Source: Thermogemmatispora aurantia (lineage in GTDB: Bacteria > Chloroflexota > Ktedonobacteria > Ktedonobacterales > Ktedonobacteraceae). Taken from it: DNA of 64,000 nucleotides. A model generated the notes under the pieces. That model saw only the letters and a program-made list of their open reading frames with translations. It had not been told where the DNA came from and made no database searches. The stretch is taken from the NCBI RefSeq assembly GCF_008974285.1, contig NZ_BKZV01000001.1, positions 1,396,214 to 1,460,213 of the forward strand. Reading direction: 5' to 3'. Shown piece by piece: positions 9,389 to 18,407 of this stretch (position 1 is its first letter; each line of letters starts with the position of its first letter). A program made the position numbers and the translations under genes.

Positions 9389-10378
9389 CTACGCTTTCCC
9401 CAGAATCAACGCCAGCAAGGCCATGCGGGTGTACAAACCGTTTCTGATCTGGGAACGCAGATAGACCGCGCGCTCATCGCTATCGACGGCAGGATCGATC
9501 GTCCCAACACGCGGCAAGGGGTCCATCAGAATCATCTCGCGATTGGCACGCTCAGCCAGTAACGCCGGTGTCACCTGGAACGAAGCAGCAGCCAATTGTT
9601 GATATTCGTCGAGAGATGAGAGACGTTCTTTCTGAATACGCGTCCAATACCAGAAATGACAGTCAGTAGGAATTTCTCGCTCACTGTGGATCTCCACGAT
9701 TTCGATGCCGCGGGACCTCAGCGCGAGCAGATCGTCGCGCGTAAGACGCAGCGCCTCGGGCGATAGGAGATAGACAGTATTGCCCTCAAAGAGGGCCAGG
9801 CCACGGATGAGCGAGTGCAGGGTACGGCTGTTGAGCGGATCACCGGCCAGCAGGCCCTTCAGATGATCAAGACGCCCAAATTGCTCATAGATCGTAAAGA
9901 GGTCGAGTAGCGTCTGGGTGGGGTGCTCATTGTTGCCATCACCGGCATTAATCACTGGCACATTGGCCACTTCCGCCGCCCGTTGGGCCGCGCCCGGCAG
10001 CGGATGGCGCAGGACAATCGCCTGCGTATAGGCCCCGAAGACGCTAATCGTGTCCTCAAACGACTCCCCTTTCCAGACTGAGCTGACCACCTCGGGATTC
10101 TGGATATCAAGCGTCTGCCCGCCAAGCCGCTTGACCGCAGCCGCAAAAGAGCCGAAGGTCCGGCTGGAGGGTTCATAGAACAACAGGGCTACGAGTTGAC
10201 CAGCAAGCAGTTGAGAAGGCTGACTCGCAAGAACCAACTCTTTCATCTCGCGCGCTAACGCGAAGACTCTATAGAGATCGGCAGCTGAAAATTGATCAAG
10301 AGAAAGAATATCTTTCCCCTTGAAATCTCCGCTGATCAGCTCAAGTGAGCCAGGTGGATGCGTAATTACCTGATTCAT
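9389..10378 (-). CDS. pyrB: Aspartate carbamoyltransferase catalytic chain
   Basis: Condenses carbamoyl phosphate with aspartate, the committed step of pyrimidine synthesis. Visible motifs are FYEPSSRTFGSF (carbamoyl-phosphate loop; the usual STRT is SSRT here), VWKGESFEDT (the loop supplying Ser and Lys to the neighbouring active site), VINAGDGNNEHPTQ, and the C-terminal DPLPRVGTID. At 329 residues it is slightly longer than E. coli PyrB. The ATG has GGAGG six bases upstream. It is the first structural gene of the operon, preceded by a leader of about 350 bases holding an intrinsic terminator. No pyrI regulatory chain or pyrR gene is adjacent. Confidence 0.96.
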   Translation of the reverse strand: MNQVITHPPGSLELISGDFKGKDILSLDQFSAADLYRVFALAREMKELVLASQPSQLLAGQLVALLFYEPSSRTFGSFAAAVKRLGGQTLDIQNPEVVSSVWKGESFEDTISVFGAYTQAIVLRHPLPGAAQRAAEVANVPVINAGDGNNEHPTQTLLDLFTIYEQFGRLDHLKGLLAGDPLNSRTLHSLIRGLALFEGNTVYLLSPEALRLTRDDLLALRSRGIEIVEIHSEREIPTDCHFWYWTRIQKERLSSLDEYQQLAAASFQVTPALLAERANREMILMDPLPRVGTIDPAVDSDERAVYLRSQIRNGLYTRMALLALILGKA

Positions 10379-10447
10379 GCTGTCCTCCAGCTAGCCTTTC
10401 AGCACAACCTGTTGACTGGTCATACGTTTGTCAGTGCTCCATTCCTT

Positions 10448-10675
10448 TCAGCTGGGAACGATGAAACGGAGCGAGCGAGAGCTTCCTCCTTGTTTGCTCA
10501 CGAGATGAGGTCTGCCCCGGCTGAGGCTATAAAAAAATTCCCCACCCCTGTTTCCAGGGGTGAGGAAAAAATCTTCTTCCTCGGGCAAGACACCAGGTCC
10601 ACCCCACCTGTAGAATGAACAGTCTACCCTCCATAAGGGGAGAGTAATTAATAACTGCAAGTCGATCAAAGACAT
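10448..10675 (-). CDS. Possible pyr leader peptide (pyrL-like)
   Basis: An open frame of 75 codons starting MSLIDLQLLITLPLW, with AAAGGG about 12 bases before its ATG, lies between the operon promoter and pyrB. It reads straight through the leader terminator and stops about 70 bases before pyrB. Its codons for Asp-Phe-Phe-Leu are the U-rich stretch just ahead of the terminator stem. This is the arrangement of E. coli pyrBI, where a leader ORF crosses the attenuator. An upstream in-frame ATG at 10720 exists but lacks a ribosome-binding site. The peptide itself resembles nothing I know. Coding is plausible, not proven. Confidence 0.35.
   Translation of the reverse strand: MSLIDLQLLITLPLWRVDCSFYRWGGPGVLPEEEDFFLTPGNRGGEFFYSLSRGRPHLVSKQGGSSRSLRFIVPS
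10531..10562 (-). terminator. Intrinsic terminator in the pyr leader (attenuator)
   Basis: On the minus strand an eight-base perfect stem CACCCCTG / CAGGGGTG closes a GAAA tetraloop and is followed after GGGAA by seven T. It lies about 150 bases before pyrB and about 170 after the predicted transcription start, so it must act on the pyr transcript itself. A small hairpin upstream (10594-10610, CAGGT/ACCTG) holds GGGGTG in its loop, which could instead pair with the CACCCC arm and act as antiterminator. Confidence 0.8.
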
Positions 10676-10736
10676 GATGGAGCCAGACCCTTTATCCACA
10701 AACTTGCCGAGCAAACCCATTTCAAATCGTCATATA

Positions 10737-10765
10737 TTTATACACTTTACTTTGCTAAAAGTCAA
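10737..10765 (-). promoter_or_regulatory. Promoter of the pyr operon
   Basis: Sigma70-type pair on the minus strand: TTGACT at 10765-10760 and TATAAA at 10742-10737 with the ideal 17-base spacer. Predicted start near 10730, giving a leader of about 350 bases before pyrB. Confidence 0.8.
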
Positions 10766-11006
10766 TAGCCAACAGGTACCTACGAGAAAGAATTGGCGAG
10801 CGCGCCCGACCGCTGTAGCGACTACACGGGCCCGCGCCTTCTTCAGAAGAGAGCCGGTGTATAGCCCCGGACAGAGCTGCGAGACGCCTGGCCGCGTGGC
10901 TCATCCTGGCTCTCTATCCATTCTGCCACCCACCTCCCACCTGCCTGCGGCAAGAGCGCTCATAACGGGCTGCGCCCGGCTGTGCCTATCCCCCGTTGGC
11001 CCTTGC

Positions 11007-13568
11007 CTAAGCCTCTTCGATCAGATCCTGAAGAGCCTCGTGAGGATCGCTATCTTCTTCGGCATCCAGCGGCAGCTCTTCCCCATTGATGCGTGCTACC
11101 ATCGAGGGCACCGTGCGACTTTGCAGGATGATGCCCCGCATTAGCAAGGCACTGGCCTGGGCGAATAAGGGACGCAGACGCGAGAGACGCTCGTGTTGCT
11201 CTTGCAGCTCGGCGAGCTGACGCCGCACCTGCTTGAGGGTATTGCGGCTGAGACCAGCGCCGTCGTCAGGCCAGCTCAGCACTGCAGACCAGAGGTCGCG
11301 TGCATCCAGCAGCTGGCCAATCGCTCCCTGCACCTGCTGCAACAGGTCGATGGTCTGATTGAGTAACATCAGAATATCGCCCTCGGCCAGATCGATGCGC
11401 CGCAAGAGTCCGTTGAGAGACATTCCACGTGCCCAGGAGAGGGCCACGCCGTGAAACTCGGGAACGATGCGCGGCGTCAGGGATAGCCCGGCTATCTCCT
11501 CCATCTCACAGACTCGCTTCTCGACCTGCTTGAGTTCGCGCCGCACTTCCTTCAGCCGCGAGTTGAGGACATGGCGATTGTAGAGGCGCCGGTCGTTGTC
11601 AAAGGTGAACCAGCTACAGACTTCCGCCAGTTCGGCGGGCGTCAGTTCATCCAGGATGCCATCCATGATCAGCTCGACAATGAGGATGCCCGCCGGATGG
11701 AAGATACTGCGCAGCAGGCGCCCGCGCAGGGTCAGCCGGTCGTCGTGCCCAATATAACCCAAGGCGCGCAGTACAAAGACCGTGCCCTCCAGCTCTTCCT
11801 TCCCCTCACGACTCAGCTGGAGCTGGCCACGTCGCCGCTGACTCCGCTCCAGGGCGCGCGCTGTCTCTTCTGCAGCCTTGAGCTTTTTGGGGCTGACCTT
11901 GCGCCCCTTACGGAGCTGGCGCTCTACTTGCTGAACGAGGCGGAGCCCCTGTTCCTCCCAGGCCCGATAGCGCTGATATTCGCGCAGGCTAGAGGCGCAG
12001 ATGCGCCGCAGATGCCCGATATCCCCTTCGCGCCAGAGGTTGAGAATCGAGTTGTAACGAATCACGAAAGAGCTGTAGACCGGATGAAGCTCATCCGTGA
12101 TACGGGCAAAGGCCTCCTCAAACGGCTCCCAGGGAGAGTACGGTATGACCGCTGCTCCGCGCACATCCATGCCACGTCTACCCGCTCGCCCGGTCAGCTG
12201 GCGGTACTCGTTCGGGGTCAGGAGGCGCATCTCTACGCCGTCAAACTTGCTCAGGCTTCCCACTACCACGGAGCGAGCAGGCATGTTGATACCCAGAGCC
12301 AGCGTATCGGTGGCAAAGACCGCCCGCAGATGGCCCTGAGCAAAGAGGGTCTCCACCAGCACCTTCAGGCCCGGCAGTAGACCGGCATGGTGAAAAGCTA
12401 AACCACGGGGCAAGAGGTTGACCAGCGCATGCACCTGCTGCAAATTACGGTCCTCGGGCGGCAGCTGCCCTAGCCAGACGCTAATCTCCTCGTGGATGCG
12501 TTCCTGCTCCTGCGGCGTGGTGAAGAGATGGCGCGCTGCGCTCATCGCTGCCTCCTCAACGGCTCGCCGCCCCGGGAGAAAGTAGAGACACGGCAGGAGA
12601 TCAGCATCGCGGAGGGCTGTTAACACCTCGCCCGGCTCGGGCGCCCGTCGGAACGGCGGACGCGCCCGCTTGTGCTTAGAGCGAGCTTTTTCCTGATCAT
12701 GGTCATAGATCGCAGCTTCCGTCGCTGTGGCCACGGAGGTAGCTTCTTGCCCCTCGCCGGCAGCGGTCCCGGAAGCTGCTCTCTCCTCCTGCTCCTCCTC
12801 CTCAGCTCCCTCCCAATCCCGCATGAAAGTAGAGCGCCGCGCCAGACGCGCCTCACCCCCAATCTTGGGAAAGCGCTCTACACGCCGTCCTGCCGCGTCC
12901 TGGACAAGATGCAACTTGCCATCGAGAAAGTAGTAATGCTCCAGAGGCACAGCTCGCTCTTCGTGCATAACCAGGGCCACAGGGCGGTGTACGCGACTGA
13001 TCCAATCGGCCAGTTCCTGGGCATTGCTGACCGTCGCCGAGAGACCGACAAGCTGTACATGAGGAGGTGAGCAGATGATGGCCTCCTCCCAGACGGGACC
13101 ACGCTCAGGATCGCTGAGATAATGCAGCTCATCAAAGACAACATAGGCCACATCGGTCAGCGAGGAAGGGCCGTCCTCAGCCCCCTCTTCCAGGAGCATG
13201 TTGCGATAGACTTCGGTCGTCATAATAACAATCGCCGCCCGACTCCGCTCCACAATGTCCCCAGTGACGAGACCGACCGCCTCCGGCCCATAGGTGGCTC
13301 GTAAATCACGGAACTTCTGATTAGAGAGCGCCTTCAAGGGGGTGGTGTAGATGACGCGCGCACCTCGCTGCCAGGCTTTCCAGATGGCATACTCGGCCAC
13401 CAGCGTTTTCCCTGTTCCCGTCGGAGCCGCCACCAGCACCGATCGTCCCCGCGCGAGGTGTACTATGGCTTCTTTCTGAAAGGTGTCAAGAGGAAATGGA
13501 TACCGACTTGCAAATGCCTCTATCTCTTCTTGAATCTCAGGATCAACCTCCACGTTTCTCTTGCCCAT
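11007..13568 (-). CDS. Ski2/Mtr4-like (HelY-type) DEAD/H-box helicase
   Basis: An 853-residue superfamily 2 RNA/DNA helicase. The N-terminal RecA domain has a Q-motif-like FPLDTFQKEAI, Walker A APTGTGKT, TTPLKALSNQK, TTEVYRNML, Walker B DELHYL and SAT. The second RecA domain has VFATDTLALGINMPA and QLTGRAGRRG. A roughly 70-residue charged insertion near residues 250-315 is low-complexity. The C-terminal half ends with a DSHCT-like helical domain (MDGILDELTPAELAEVCSWF). This architecture matches the actinobacterial HelY family, related to eukaryotic Ski2; the bacterial role is not well defined, probably RNA turnover. It has its own promoter and ATG with AAAGG upstream. Confidence 0.88.
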   Translation of the reverse strand: MGKRNVEVDPEIQEEIEAFASRYPFPLDTFQKEAIVHLARGRSVLVAAPTGTGKTLVAEYAIWKAWQRGARVIYTTPLKALSNQKFRDLRATYGPEAVGLVTGDIVERSRAAIVIMTTEVYRNMLLEEGAEDGPSSLTDVAYVVFDELHYLSDPERGPVWEEAIICSPPHVQLVGLSATVSNAQELADWISRVHRPVALVMHEERAVPLEHYYFLDGKLHLVQDAAGRRVERFPKIGGEARLARRSTFMRDWEGAEEEEQEERAASGTAAGEGQEATSVATATEAAIYDHDQEKARSKHKRARPPFRRAPEPGEVLTALRDADLLPCLYFLPGRRAVEEAAMSAARHLFTTPQEQERIHEEISVWLGQLPPEDRNLQQVHALVNLLPRGLAFHHAGLLPGLKVLVETLFAQGHLRAVFATDTLALGINMPARSVVVGSLSKFDGVEMRLLTPNEYRQLTGRAGRRGMDVRGAAVIPYSPWEPFEEAFARITDELHPVYSSFVIRYNSILNLWREGDIGHLRRICASSLREYQRYRAWEEQGLRLVQQVERQLRKGRKVSPKKLKAAEETARALERSQRRRGQLQLSREGKEELEGTVFVLRALGYIGHDDRLTLRGRLLRSIFHPAGILIVELIMDGILDELTPAELAEVCSWFTFDNDRRLYNRHVLNSRLKEVRRELKQVEKRVCEMEEIAGLSLTPRIVPEFHGVALSWARGMSLNGLLRRIDLAEGDILMLLNQTIDLLQQVQGAIGQLLDARDLWSAVLSWPDDGAGLSRNTLKQVRRQLAELQEQHERLSRLRPLFAQASALLMRGIILQSRTVPSMVARINGEELPLDAEEDSDPHEALQDLIEEA

Positions 13569-13677
13569 TTCAACCTTTCTCTAACGCGCTACCAGAAAAC
13601 AGACTACGGTGCTGCTCAACATGAAGGACTTTCTTCTGCCCAGGAGACTCTGCACAGCCATTTTGTTTCATGGTTTC

Positions 13678-13706
13678 ATTGTAGCACGAAAGAAGGAAGG
13701 GGGCAA
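13678..13706 (-). promoter_or_regulatory. Promoter of the helicase gene
   Basis: TTGCCC (13706-13701) and TACAAT (13683-13678) with a 17-base spacer on the minus strand, about 110 bases before the helicase ATG. Confidence 0.6.
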
Positions 13707-13862
13707 GCAGGGCCAGTTATCTGAGGGGAAGGAAATCGGCCCCGAGCAGCCAGAGCCAGAGGGGTGAATGCCAGGCAGCCAGCCCGTCTGTCTGTCAGCT
13801 AGCTAGCACCGGGCAGGCAGGGGCCTTGACAGGTAGCGTCTGGTCCGTTCGGTTCTGCCCTC

Positions 13863-13891
13863 TTGCACCGCCAGACGCACCCTGCTATACT
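13863..13891 (+). promoter_or_regulatory. Promoter of the T-box/glyS transcript
   Basis: TTGCAC (13863-13868) and TATACT (13886-13891) separated by 17 bases; the start would be near 13898, about 70 bases before T-box stem I. Confidence 0.7.
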
Positions 13892-13968
13892 ACAGACACA
13901 CAGAAGCTCTGAGGATAACAGAGCAATTCGATTAAGCGACTGGACAGGTAGACCAACTGAACAACGAG

Positions 13969-14250
13969 ACCGGCGATGATGAAGAGGAGTAACCGGTCGA
14001 GGGTAACAGCGAGCCGGCGGTTGGTGGAAGGCCGGCAATCCAGAACCGGTGAAGGGCGCTTCGGAGCCGGTATGTCAACAATGAGTGGCTTCGCGCTGCG
14101 GTCCTTCTTTGCCTTCTGATGGCAGGTAGGGACGAGGAGCGCGAAGAAGCAGGGTGGAACCGCGCATATCGCCAGAGAGAGGTCAGCCCCGGGCGGCTTA
14201 CATTGGCGATATTCGTCCCTGGCGTTTGTGAACGCCTGGGGCGATTTTTA
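13969..14250 (+). ncRNA. T-box riboswitch (glycine) with terminator
   Basis: A tRNA-sensing leader controlling glyS. Stem I is formed by ACCGGC (13969-13974) with GCCGGT (14066-14071), GAAG (13981-13984) with CTTC (14059-14062), and ACCGGT (13992-13997) with ACCGGT (14045-14050). The 5' side of the specifier loop has the usual AGGAGTA. The opposite side holds GAAGGGCG, containing GGC (14055-14057), a glycine codon followed by a purine. The T-box proper AGGGTGGAACCGCG is at 14151-14164; its TGGA bulge would pair with the UCCA end of tRNA-Gly. A nine-base repeat ATATCGCCA/TGGCGATAT (14166-14174, 14204-14212) and a terminator stem 14213-14244 with five T complete it. Uncharged tRNA-Gly should allow readthrough. 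Confidence 0.9.
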
Positions 14251-14275
14251 TTGCAGAGAAGGAGACCACTCGCCT

Positions 14276-15643
14276 ATGACCCAGCTTGAACAGCAACAGA
14301 CTAGCGACACAGCCTTTGTTCCTCTTGACAAGATTGTCTCGCTCTGTAAGCGGCGCGGCTTCGTGTACCCTAACTCGGAAATCTACGGTGGCATCTCGGG
14401 CGTCTACGACTTCGGTCCTCTGGGCGTCGAATTGCGCAATAACATCCGCCGCTACTGGTGGTGGTCGATGGTTCAGACGCAGGATAATGTCGTGGGGATC
14501 GAGGGTGCTATTCTCACCCATCCTCGCGTCTGGGAGGCCAGCGGCCATGTCGAGAACTTTGTTGATCGCTTGGTCGAGTGCAAGACCTGTAAGAAGCGTT
14601 TCCGCGTCGATCACCTCCCACCCGAGAACCTGGAGCAGCGCAAGTGCCCCAACGATGGCGGCGAGCTGATGGAGCCACGGACCTTTAACCTGTTGATGGA
14701 AACCTACCTCGGCGTGGTCGAAGACGACCGCGTGAAGACTTACCTGCGCGGCGAGGCTTGCCAGAATATCTATCTGGATTTCATGAACGTCGTCAAGTCT
14801 TCACGCATGAAGATTCCCTTTGGGATCTGCCAGATCGGGAAGGCTTTCCGCAACGAGGTAACTCCCGGTAACTTTCTCTTCCGCCAGCGCGAGTTTGAGC
14901 AGTGGGACCTGCAGTTCTTCGTCCACCCGAGCGAGATGCAGCAGTGGTTCGACTATTGGAAACAGCGCCGCTTCGAGTGGTACCGCGGCTTGATCAACCA
15001 CAAGGATCGTCTACGCCTGCGCGAACATGGCCCCGACGAGCTGGCCCACTATGCCCGCCAGGCTTTCGACATCGAGTATCAGACGATCCTCGGCTGGCAG
15101 GAGTGGGAGGGCATCCACTGGCGTCAGGATTGGGATCTCTCGCGCCACAGCCAGTATAGCGGCGAGGACCTGAGCTATGTCGATGAGGTGACCAAGGAGC
15201 GCTACATCCCCTGGATCGTGGAGACCTCCGGTGGCGTCGATCGCACCTTCCTCTACCTGCTGCTGGATGCCTATGAGGAACAGCCCGATCCCCAGGGCAA
15301 GAGCGGCGAAACGCGCACCGTGCTTCATCTGCACCCAATGCTCGCTCCGGTGAAGGTGGCCGTCTTCCCACTGAAGCGCAACAACGAGGAGCTGGTGAAG
15401 CTGGCCCGTGGGATCTACGAGCGCCTGCGCCGGCTGATGGTGGCTCAATATGACGATACAGGCAGCATCGGGCGCCTCTATCGACGCCAGGATGAGATCG
15501 GCACGCCTTACTGCGTCACCGTCGATTTCCAGTCCCTGGAGGATAAGACGGTAACGGTGCGTGACCGCGATACGATGACTCAGGTGCGTGTGGCCATCGA
15601 GGAGCTGCCAGCCTACTTGCTGGAGCGCGTAACCTGGCACTGA
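14276..15643 (+). CDS. glyS: Glycyl-tRNA synthetase (dimeric, class II)
   Basis: Charges tRNA-Gly with glycine. The 455-residue protein is the single-chain alpha2 type found in archaea, eukaryotes and many bacteria, not the bacterial alpha2-beta2 GlyQ/GlyS. It starts LDKIVSLCKRRGFVYPNSEIYGG, has an inserted zinc-ribbon-like region (CKTCKKRF, KCPNDGG), class II motif 2 FRNEVTPGNFLFRQREFEQ, motif 3 ETSGGVDRTFL, and a C-terminal anticodon-binding domain (LHPMLAPVKVAVFPL). I use the ATG at 14276, preceded by AGAAGGAGA; the GTG at 14228 lies inside the T-box terminator loop. Expression is governed by the upstream T-box. The name follows the dimeric family; some annotations use glyQS. Confidence 0.95.
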   Translation: MTQLEQQQTSDTAFVPLDKIVSLCKRRGFVYPNSEIYGGISGVYDFGPLGVELRNNIRRYWWWSMVQTQDNVVGIEGAILTHPRVWEASGHVENFVDRLVECKTCKKRFRVDHLPPENLEQRKCPNDGGELMEPRTFNLLMETYLGVVEDDRVKTYLRGEACQNIYLDFMNVVKSSRMKIPFGICQIGKAFRNEVTPGNFLFRQREFEQWDLQFFVHPSEMQQWFDYWKQRRFEWYRGLINHKDRLRLREHGPDELAHYARQAFDIEYQTILGWQEWEGIHWRQDWDLSRHSQYSGEDLSYVDEVTKERYIPWIVETSGGVDRTFLYLLLDAYEEQPDPQGKSGETRTVLHLHPMLAPVKVAVFPLKRNNEELVKLARGIYERLRRLMVAQYDDTGSIGRLYRRQDEIGTPYCVTVDFQSLEDKTVTVRDRDTMTQVRVAIEELPAYLLERVTWH

Positions 15644-15674
15644 AAAGCACCCCCTACCAGCCAGCACTCGCTAC

Positions 15675-15724
15675 AAGGGGAGCAAGCAGCCGCAACAGCG
15701 GGATGACGGTTGCTTGCTCCCCTT
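15675..15724 (+). terminator. Terminator-like hairpin after glyS
   Basis: Perfect 14-base inverted repeat, AAGGGGAGCAAGCA (15675-15688) with TGCTTGCTCCCCTT (15711-15724), 32 bases after the glyS stop. The loop is 22 bases and the following T-run short, so it may serve as a terminator or an RNA-stabilising stem. Confidence 0.55.
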
Positions 15725-16081
15725 TGGCGTTTTACATCCTCTCTTCTTTGCTGCATCGGCGGTGCGCTGTCCTCCGTAAGTCGACGCGTCCCGTCTCCCC
15801 TCCCTTTCAATCGTCTCCTTGCCAGCCGCTGCCGCAAGTCCGTTCGCTCGCCGCTCAGAAGAGGGAAGCATACAGGAGACAGTTAGCAGCAGACCGTGCT
15901 TTTCGTCCCGGTCAAACCGTTTTAAATTGCGAGTGATCGTGCGGCTGAGAGCAGAGCATGATCACCCGCTGTGCGCTCCGCTGCCGTTCGCCGGCGGGGA
16001 GCACAGGACGACGACGAGCGAACCATTTCATGATTGCTTTGCAGGTTCCGCAAAGCGCAAAAAACACTGAAACCGACGAAG
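15725..16081. other. Intergenic, no gene seen
   Basis: Between the glyS hairpin and the EEP-family gene. Several short open frames exist but none has a ribosome-binding site with recognisable content. No RNA gene seen. Confidence 0.4.
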
Positions 16082-17107
16082 ATGACACGCGTACTCTCTT
16101 ATAATATTCTGGCCGGTGGTATGACTCCCTGTCCTGGAGAGGATCGGCGCACAGAGCCACTGGCCCGCCTGATCAGCGCCGTTCAGCCTGATATTGTTGG
16201 GCTGCCCGAGGGACTGAATCCACGCAGGGAGACCGAGAAAGCTGTCGTCGAGGAACTGGCGGAGCGTCTGGAGATGACCTTGATTCGGGGAGACCATCCG
16301 ACGGCGGGCGATGAGTTTCAGGTGGCCTGCCTCACCAGGCTACCAGTCCTTGCCAGCCGGGTTCATGTACGGCCAGGAGTGCTGACTCGTCCAGTGCTAG
16401 AGGTGCATGTGCGCGAGGAGGATGGGAACGAGCTGACCGTCTTTGTAGCCCACCTGATTGCCAGCTTTCACAAAGGGCGGGCCGCAGAGCATCTGCGGCA
16501 GCGTGAGGTTGAGGCTATCCTGGCTATCATGGCCGCCGCACATGGTCAGCCTCATCTGCTCATGGGAGACTTCAATGCCCTGGCGCCTGGTGAGGCGCTG
16601 CGAGCCAGCGCGCTCCTGCGCTATGTGCTTTACCTGGATCAGACCCTGCCCAGCGGAGAGGGCCATGAGCGCGATGGCCATCCCCATCTTGCCTATGTGC
16701 TGCCCGATCGCCTGCGTCCTCTGCAACCCCTTCTCGCGCATCTCTCGCGCAATCGGCCAGCACTCTGGTTCATCGATGCCCTGGCCGGTCTTTATGTGCC
16801 GCGCAAGAGCATCTCTTTGCTACGGCGTGCAGGCTACCTCGACTGCTTCCGCCACCTGCACCCCCACGAGCCGGGCTTCACCTGTCCAGCGCTCATGCCC
16901 GCGGGCAGGATCGACTTCATCTTTGCCAGCCCCGAGCTAGCCCCGCGGCTACGCGCCTGCCAGGTCGTGCAGGAAGGCAATGGCATCAAAGGGTCCCAGG
17001 CCAGTGATCACTTGCCCGTGCTGGCCGAGTTTGCTCCTTGCCCCACACCAGCCCCGACGAGAGAGGCCAGCACACCCCAGGCTTTCGCCGCACTCTCTTC
17101 GCTGTGA
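16082..17107 (+). CDS. Endonuclease/exonuclease/phosphatase (EEP) family protein
   Basis: A 341-residue metal-dependent phosphoesterase of the DNase I-like fold; the substrate (nucleic acid, sphingomyelin-like lipid or inositol phosphate) cannot be read from the sequence. It begins with the family pattern LSYNIL, continues PDIVGLPEG (metal-binding Glu), LLMGDFNAL (catalytic Asp-Asn) and ends with ASDHLPVLAEF (catalytic Asp-His). No signal peptide, so cytoplasmic. The ATG at 16082 is the best fit to the family start, although the ribosome-binding site is weak; a TTG at 16034 adds 16 unlikely residues. It is convergent with dnaJ. Typical length for small EEP proteins. Confidence 0.82.
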   Translation: MTRVLSYNILAGGMTPCPGEDRRTEPLARLISAVQPDIVGLPEGLNPRRETEKAVVEELAERLEMTLIRGDHPTAGDEFQVACLTRLPVLASRVHVRPGVLTRPVLEVHVREEDGNELTVFVAHLIASFHKGRAAEHLRQREVEAILAIMAAAHGQPHLLMGDFNALAPGEALRASALLRYVLYLDQTLPSGEGHERDGHPHLAYVLPDRLRPLQPLLAHLSRNRPALWFIDALAGLYVPRKSISLLRRAGYLDCFRHLHPHEPGFTCPALMPAGRIDFIFASPELAPRLRACQVVQEGNGIKGSQASDHLPVLAEFAPCPTPAPTREASTPQAFAALSSL

Positions 17108-17226
17108 ACCGAGCCAGGCCGGCCTCAGAGGCCCATTGGAAGGGAGGGCAGAGAGGAGGATCTACCCCACCCTCTCCTCCCTGGCCTGCCGACGACGACC
17201 TTCGAGCGCAAGCGCCGCATCAAGGA

Positions 17227-18381
17227 TCACTGAAAGACGTCCTTCGTCTTCTCGAAGAGATTGCGAAAGATGTTCTTATCGTTCTGCTCGCTCTGCTCAC
17301 GCTCCAGGCGAGCGAACTCTTCGAGGAGGCGACGCATCTCGGGCGTCAGGTTCGTAGGAGTAACGACCTTCACGATCACATGCTGATCGCCACGCGCACT
17401 ACTGTGAACCACCGGGACGCCCAGGCCTTTCAGGCGGAAAGAGCGACCGCTCTGCGTGCCAGGCGGGATCTTGAGCGTGGCCGTCTTGCCGTCGATCGTT
17501 GGCACCTCGACCTCGTCTCCGAGAGCCGCCTGCGTAAAGCTGATCGGCAGCTCGTAGATAATATCGTTGCCCTGGCGCTTAAAGAAGGGATGAGGCTTAA
17601 CGGTCAGAATCACATAGAGGTTGCCTGGCGTACCGCCACGAGCGCTGACCTCACCCTCACCAGTCACGCGCACATTGATCCCATCGTCCACGCCGGCAGG
17701 GATATTGACCACCACGCGGCGATTATTGCGCACGCGCCCCTGGCCACGACACTTCTCGCAAGGCGTTGTGATCACCCGCCCCTCACCACGGCAACGCTCA
17801 CAGACGGTCACATTGACAAACTGGCCAAAGATCGACTGTTGCACGCGTCGAATCTCGCCAGTACCGCCGCAGGAGGAGCAGCGAGCTGTCGAAGTGCCTG
17901 GCTGAGCGCCGCTCCCGTGGCAATGAGGGCAGGTCTCCCAGCGAGGCAGCTCGATCTCCTTCTGACAACCGAAAACGGCCTCTTCGAAGGTAATCGTCAG
18001 CTCATAGCGAATATCAGCGCCCCGCTGCGGTCCCGTTCGGCGCTGCGAACCTGCCGTTCCAGCGAAGAAGGTCTCGAAGATGTCGTTGAGCGTCGTAAAT
18101 GAGCCGAAGTCGCTGAAACCGCCGAACCCGCCAAAACCAGCTCCGCTGCCATTGCCGACCCCGGCATGGCCATAGCGATCGTAGGCCGCGCGTTTCTGCG
18201 GATCGCTCAGAACCTCGTACGCCTCATTGATCTCAATGAAGCGTGCTTCAGCGCCTGGCTCCTTGTTGGCGTCCGGGTGATACTGCTTGGCAAGGCGGCG
18301 GAACGCTTTCTTAATTTCCTCCTCGCTTGCGTGGCGCGATACACCCAGAACTTCGTAGTAATCTCGTTTACCAGCAGGCAT
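17227..18381 (-). CDS. dnaJ: Chaperone DnaJ
   Basis: Co-chaperone that delivers unfolded proteins to DnaK and stimulates its ATPase. J domain at residues 5-70 with the HPD motif (KQYHPDAN), a Gly/Phe-rich region ([16 protein letters not shown]), then the zinc domain with four CxxCxGxG repeats ([32 protein letters not shown]), and the C-terminal substrate-binding beta domains. 384 residues, full length. The ATG has AAAGGACC upstream and lies 26 bases after dnaK, so the two are co-transcribed. Confidence 0.97.
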   Translation of the reverse strand: MPAGKRDYYEVLGVSRHASEEEIKKAFRRLAKQYHPDANKEPGAEARFIEINEAYEVLSDPQKRAAYDRYGHAGVGNGSGAGFGGFGGFSDFGSFTTLNDIFETFFAGTAGSQRRTGPQRGADIRYELTITFEEAVFGCQKEIELPRWETCPHCHGSGAQPGTSTARCSSCGGTGEIRRVQQSIFGQFVNVTVCERCRGEGRVITTPCEKCRGQGRVRNNRRVVVNIPAGVDDGINVRVTGEGEVSARGGTPGNLYVILTVKPHPFFKRQGNDIIYELPISFTQAALGDEVEVPTIDGKTATLKIPPGTQSGRSFRLKGLGVPVVHSSARGDQHVIVKVVTPTNLTPEMRRLLEEFARLEREQSEQNDKNIFRNLFEKTKDVFQ

Positions 18382-18407
18382 CGACAGGTCCTTTTAACGT
18401 CAGAGAA

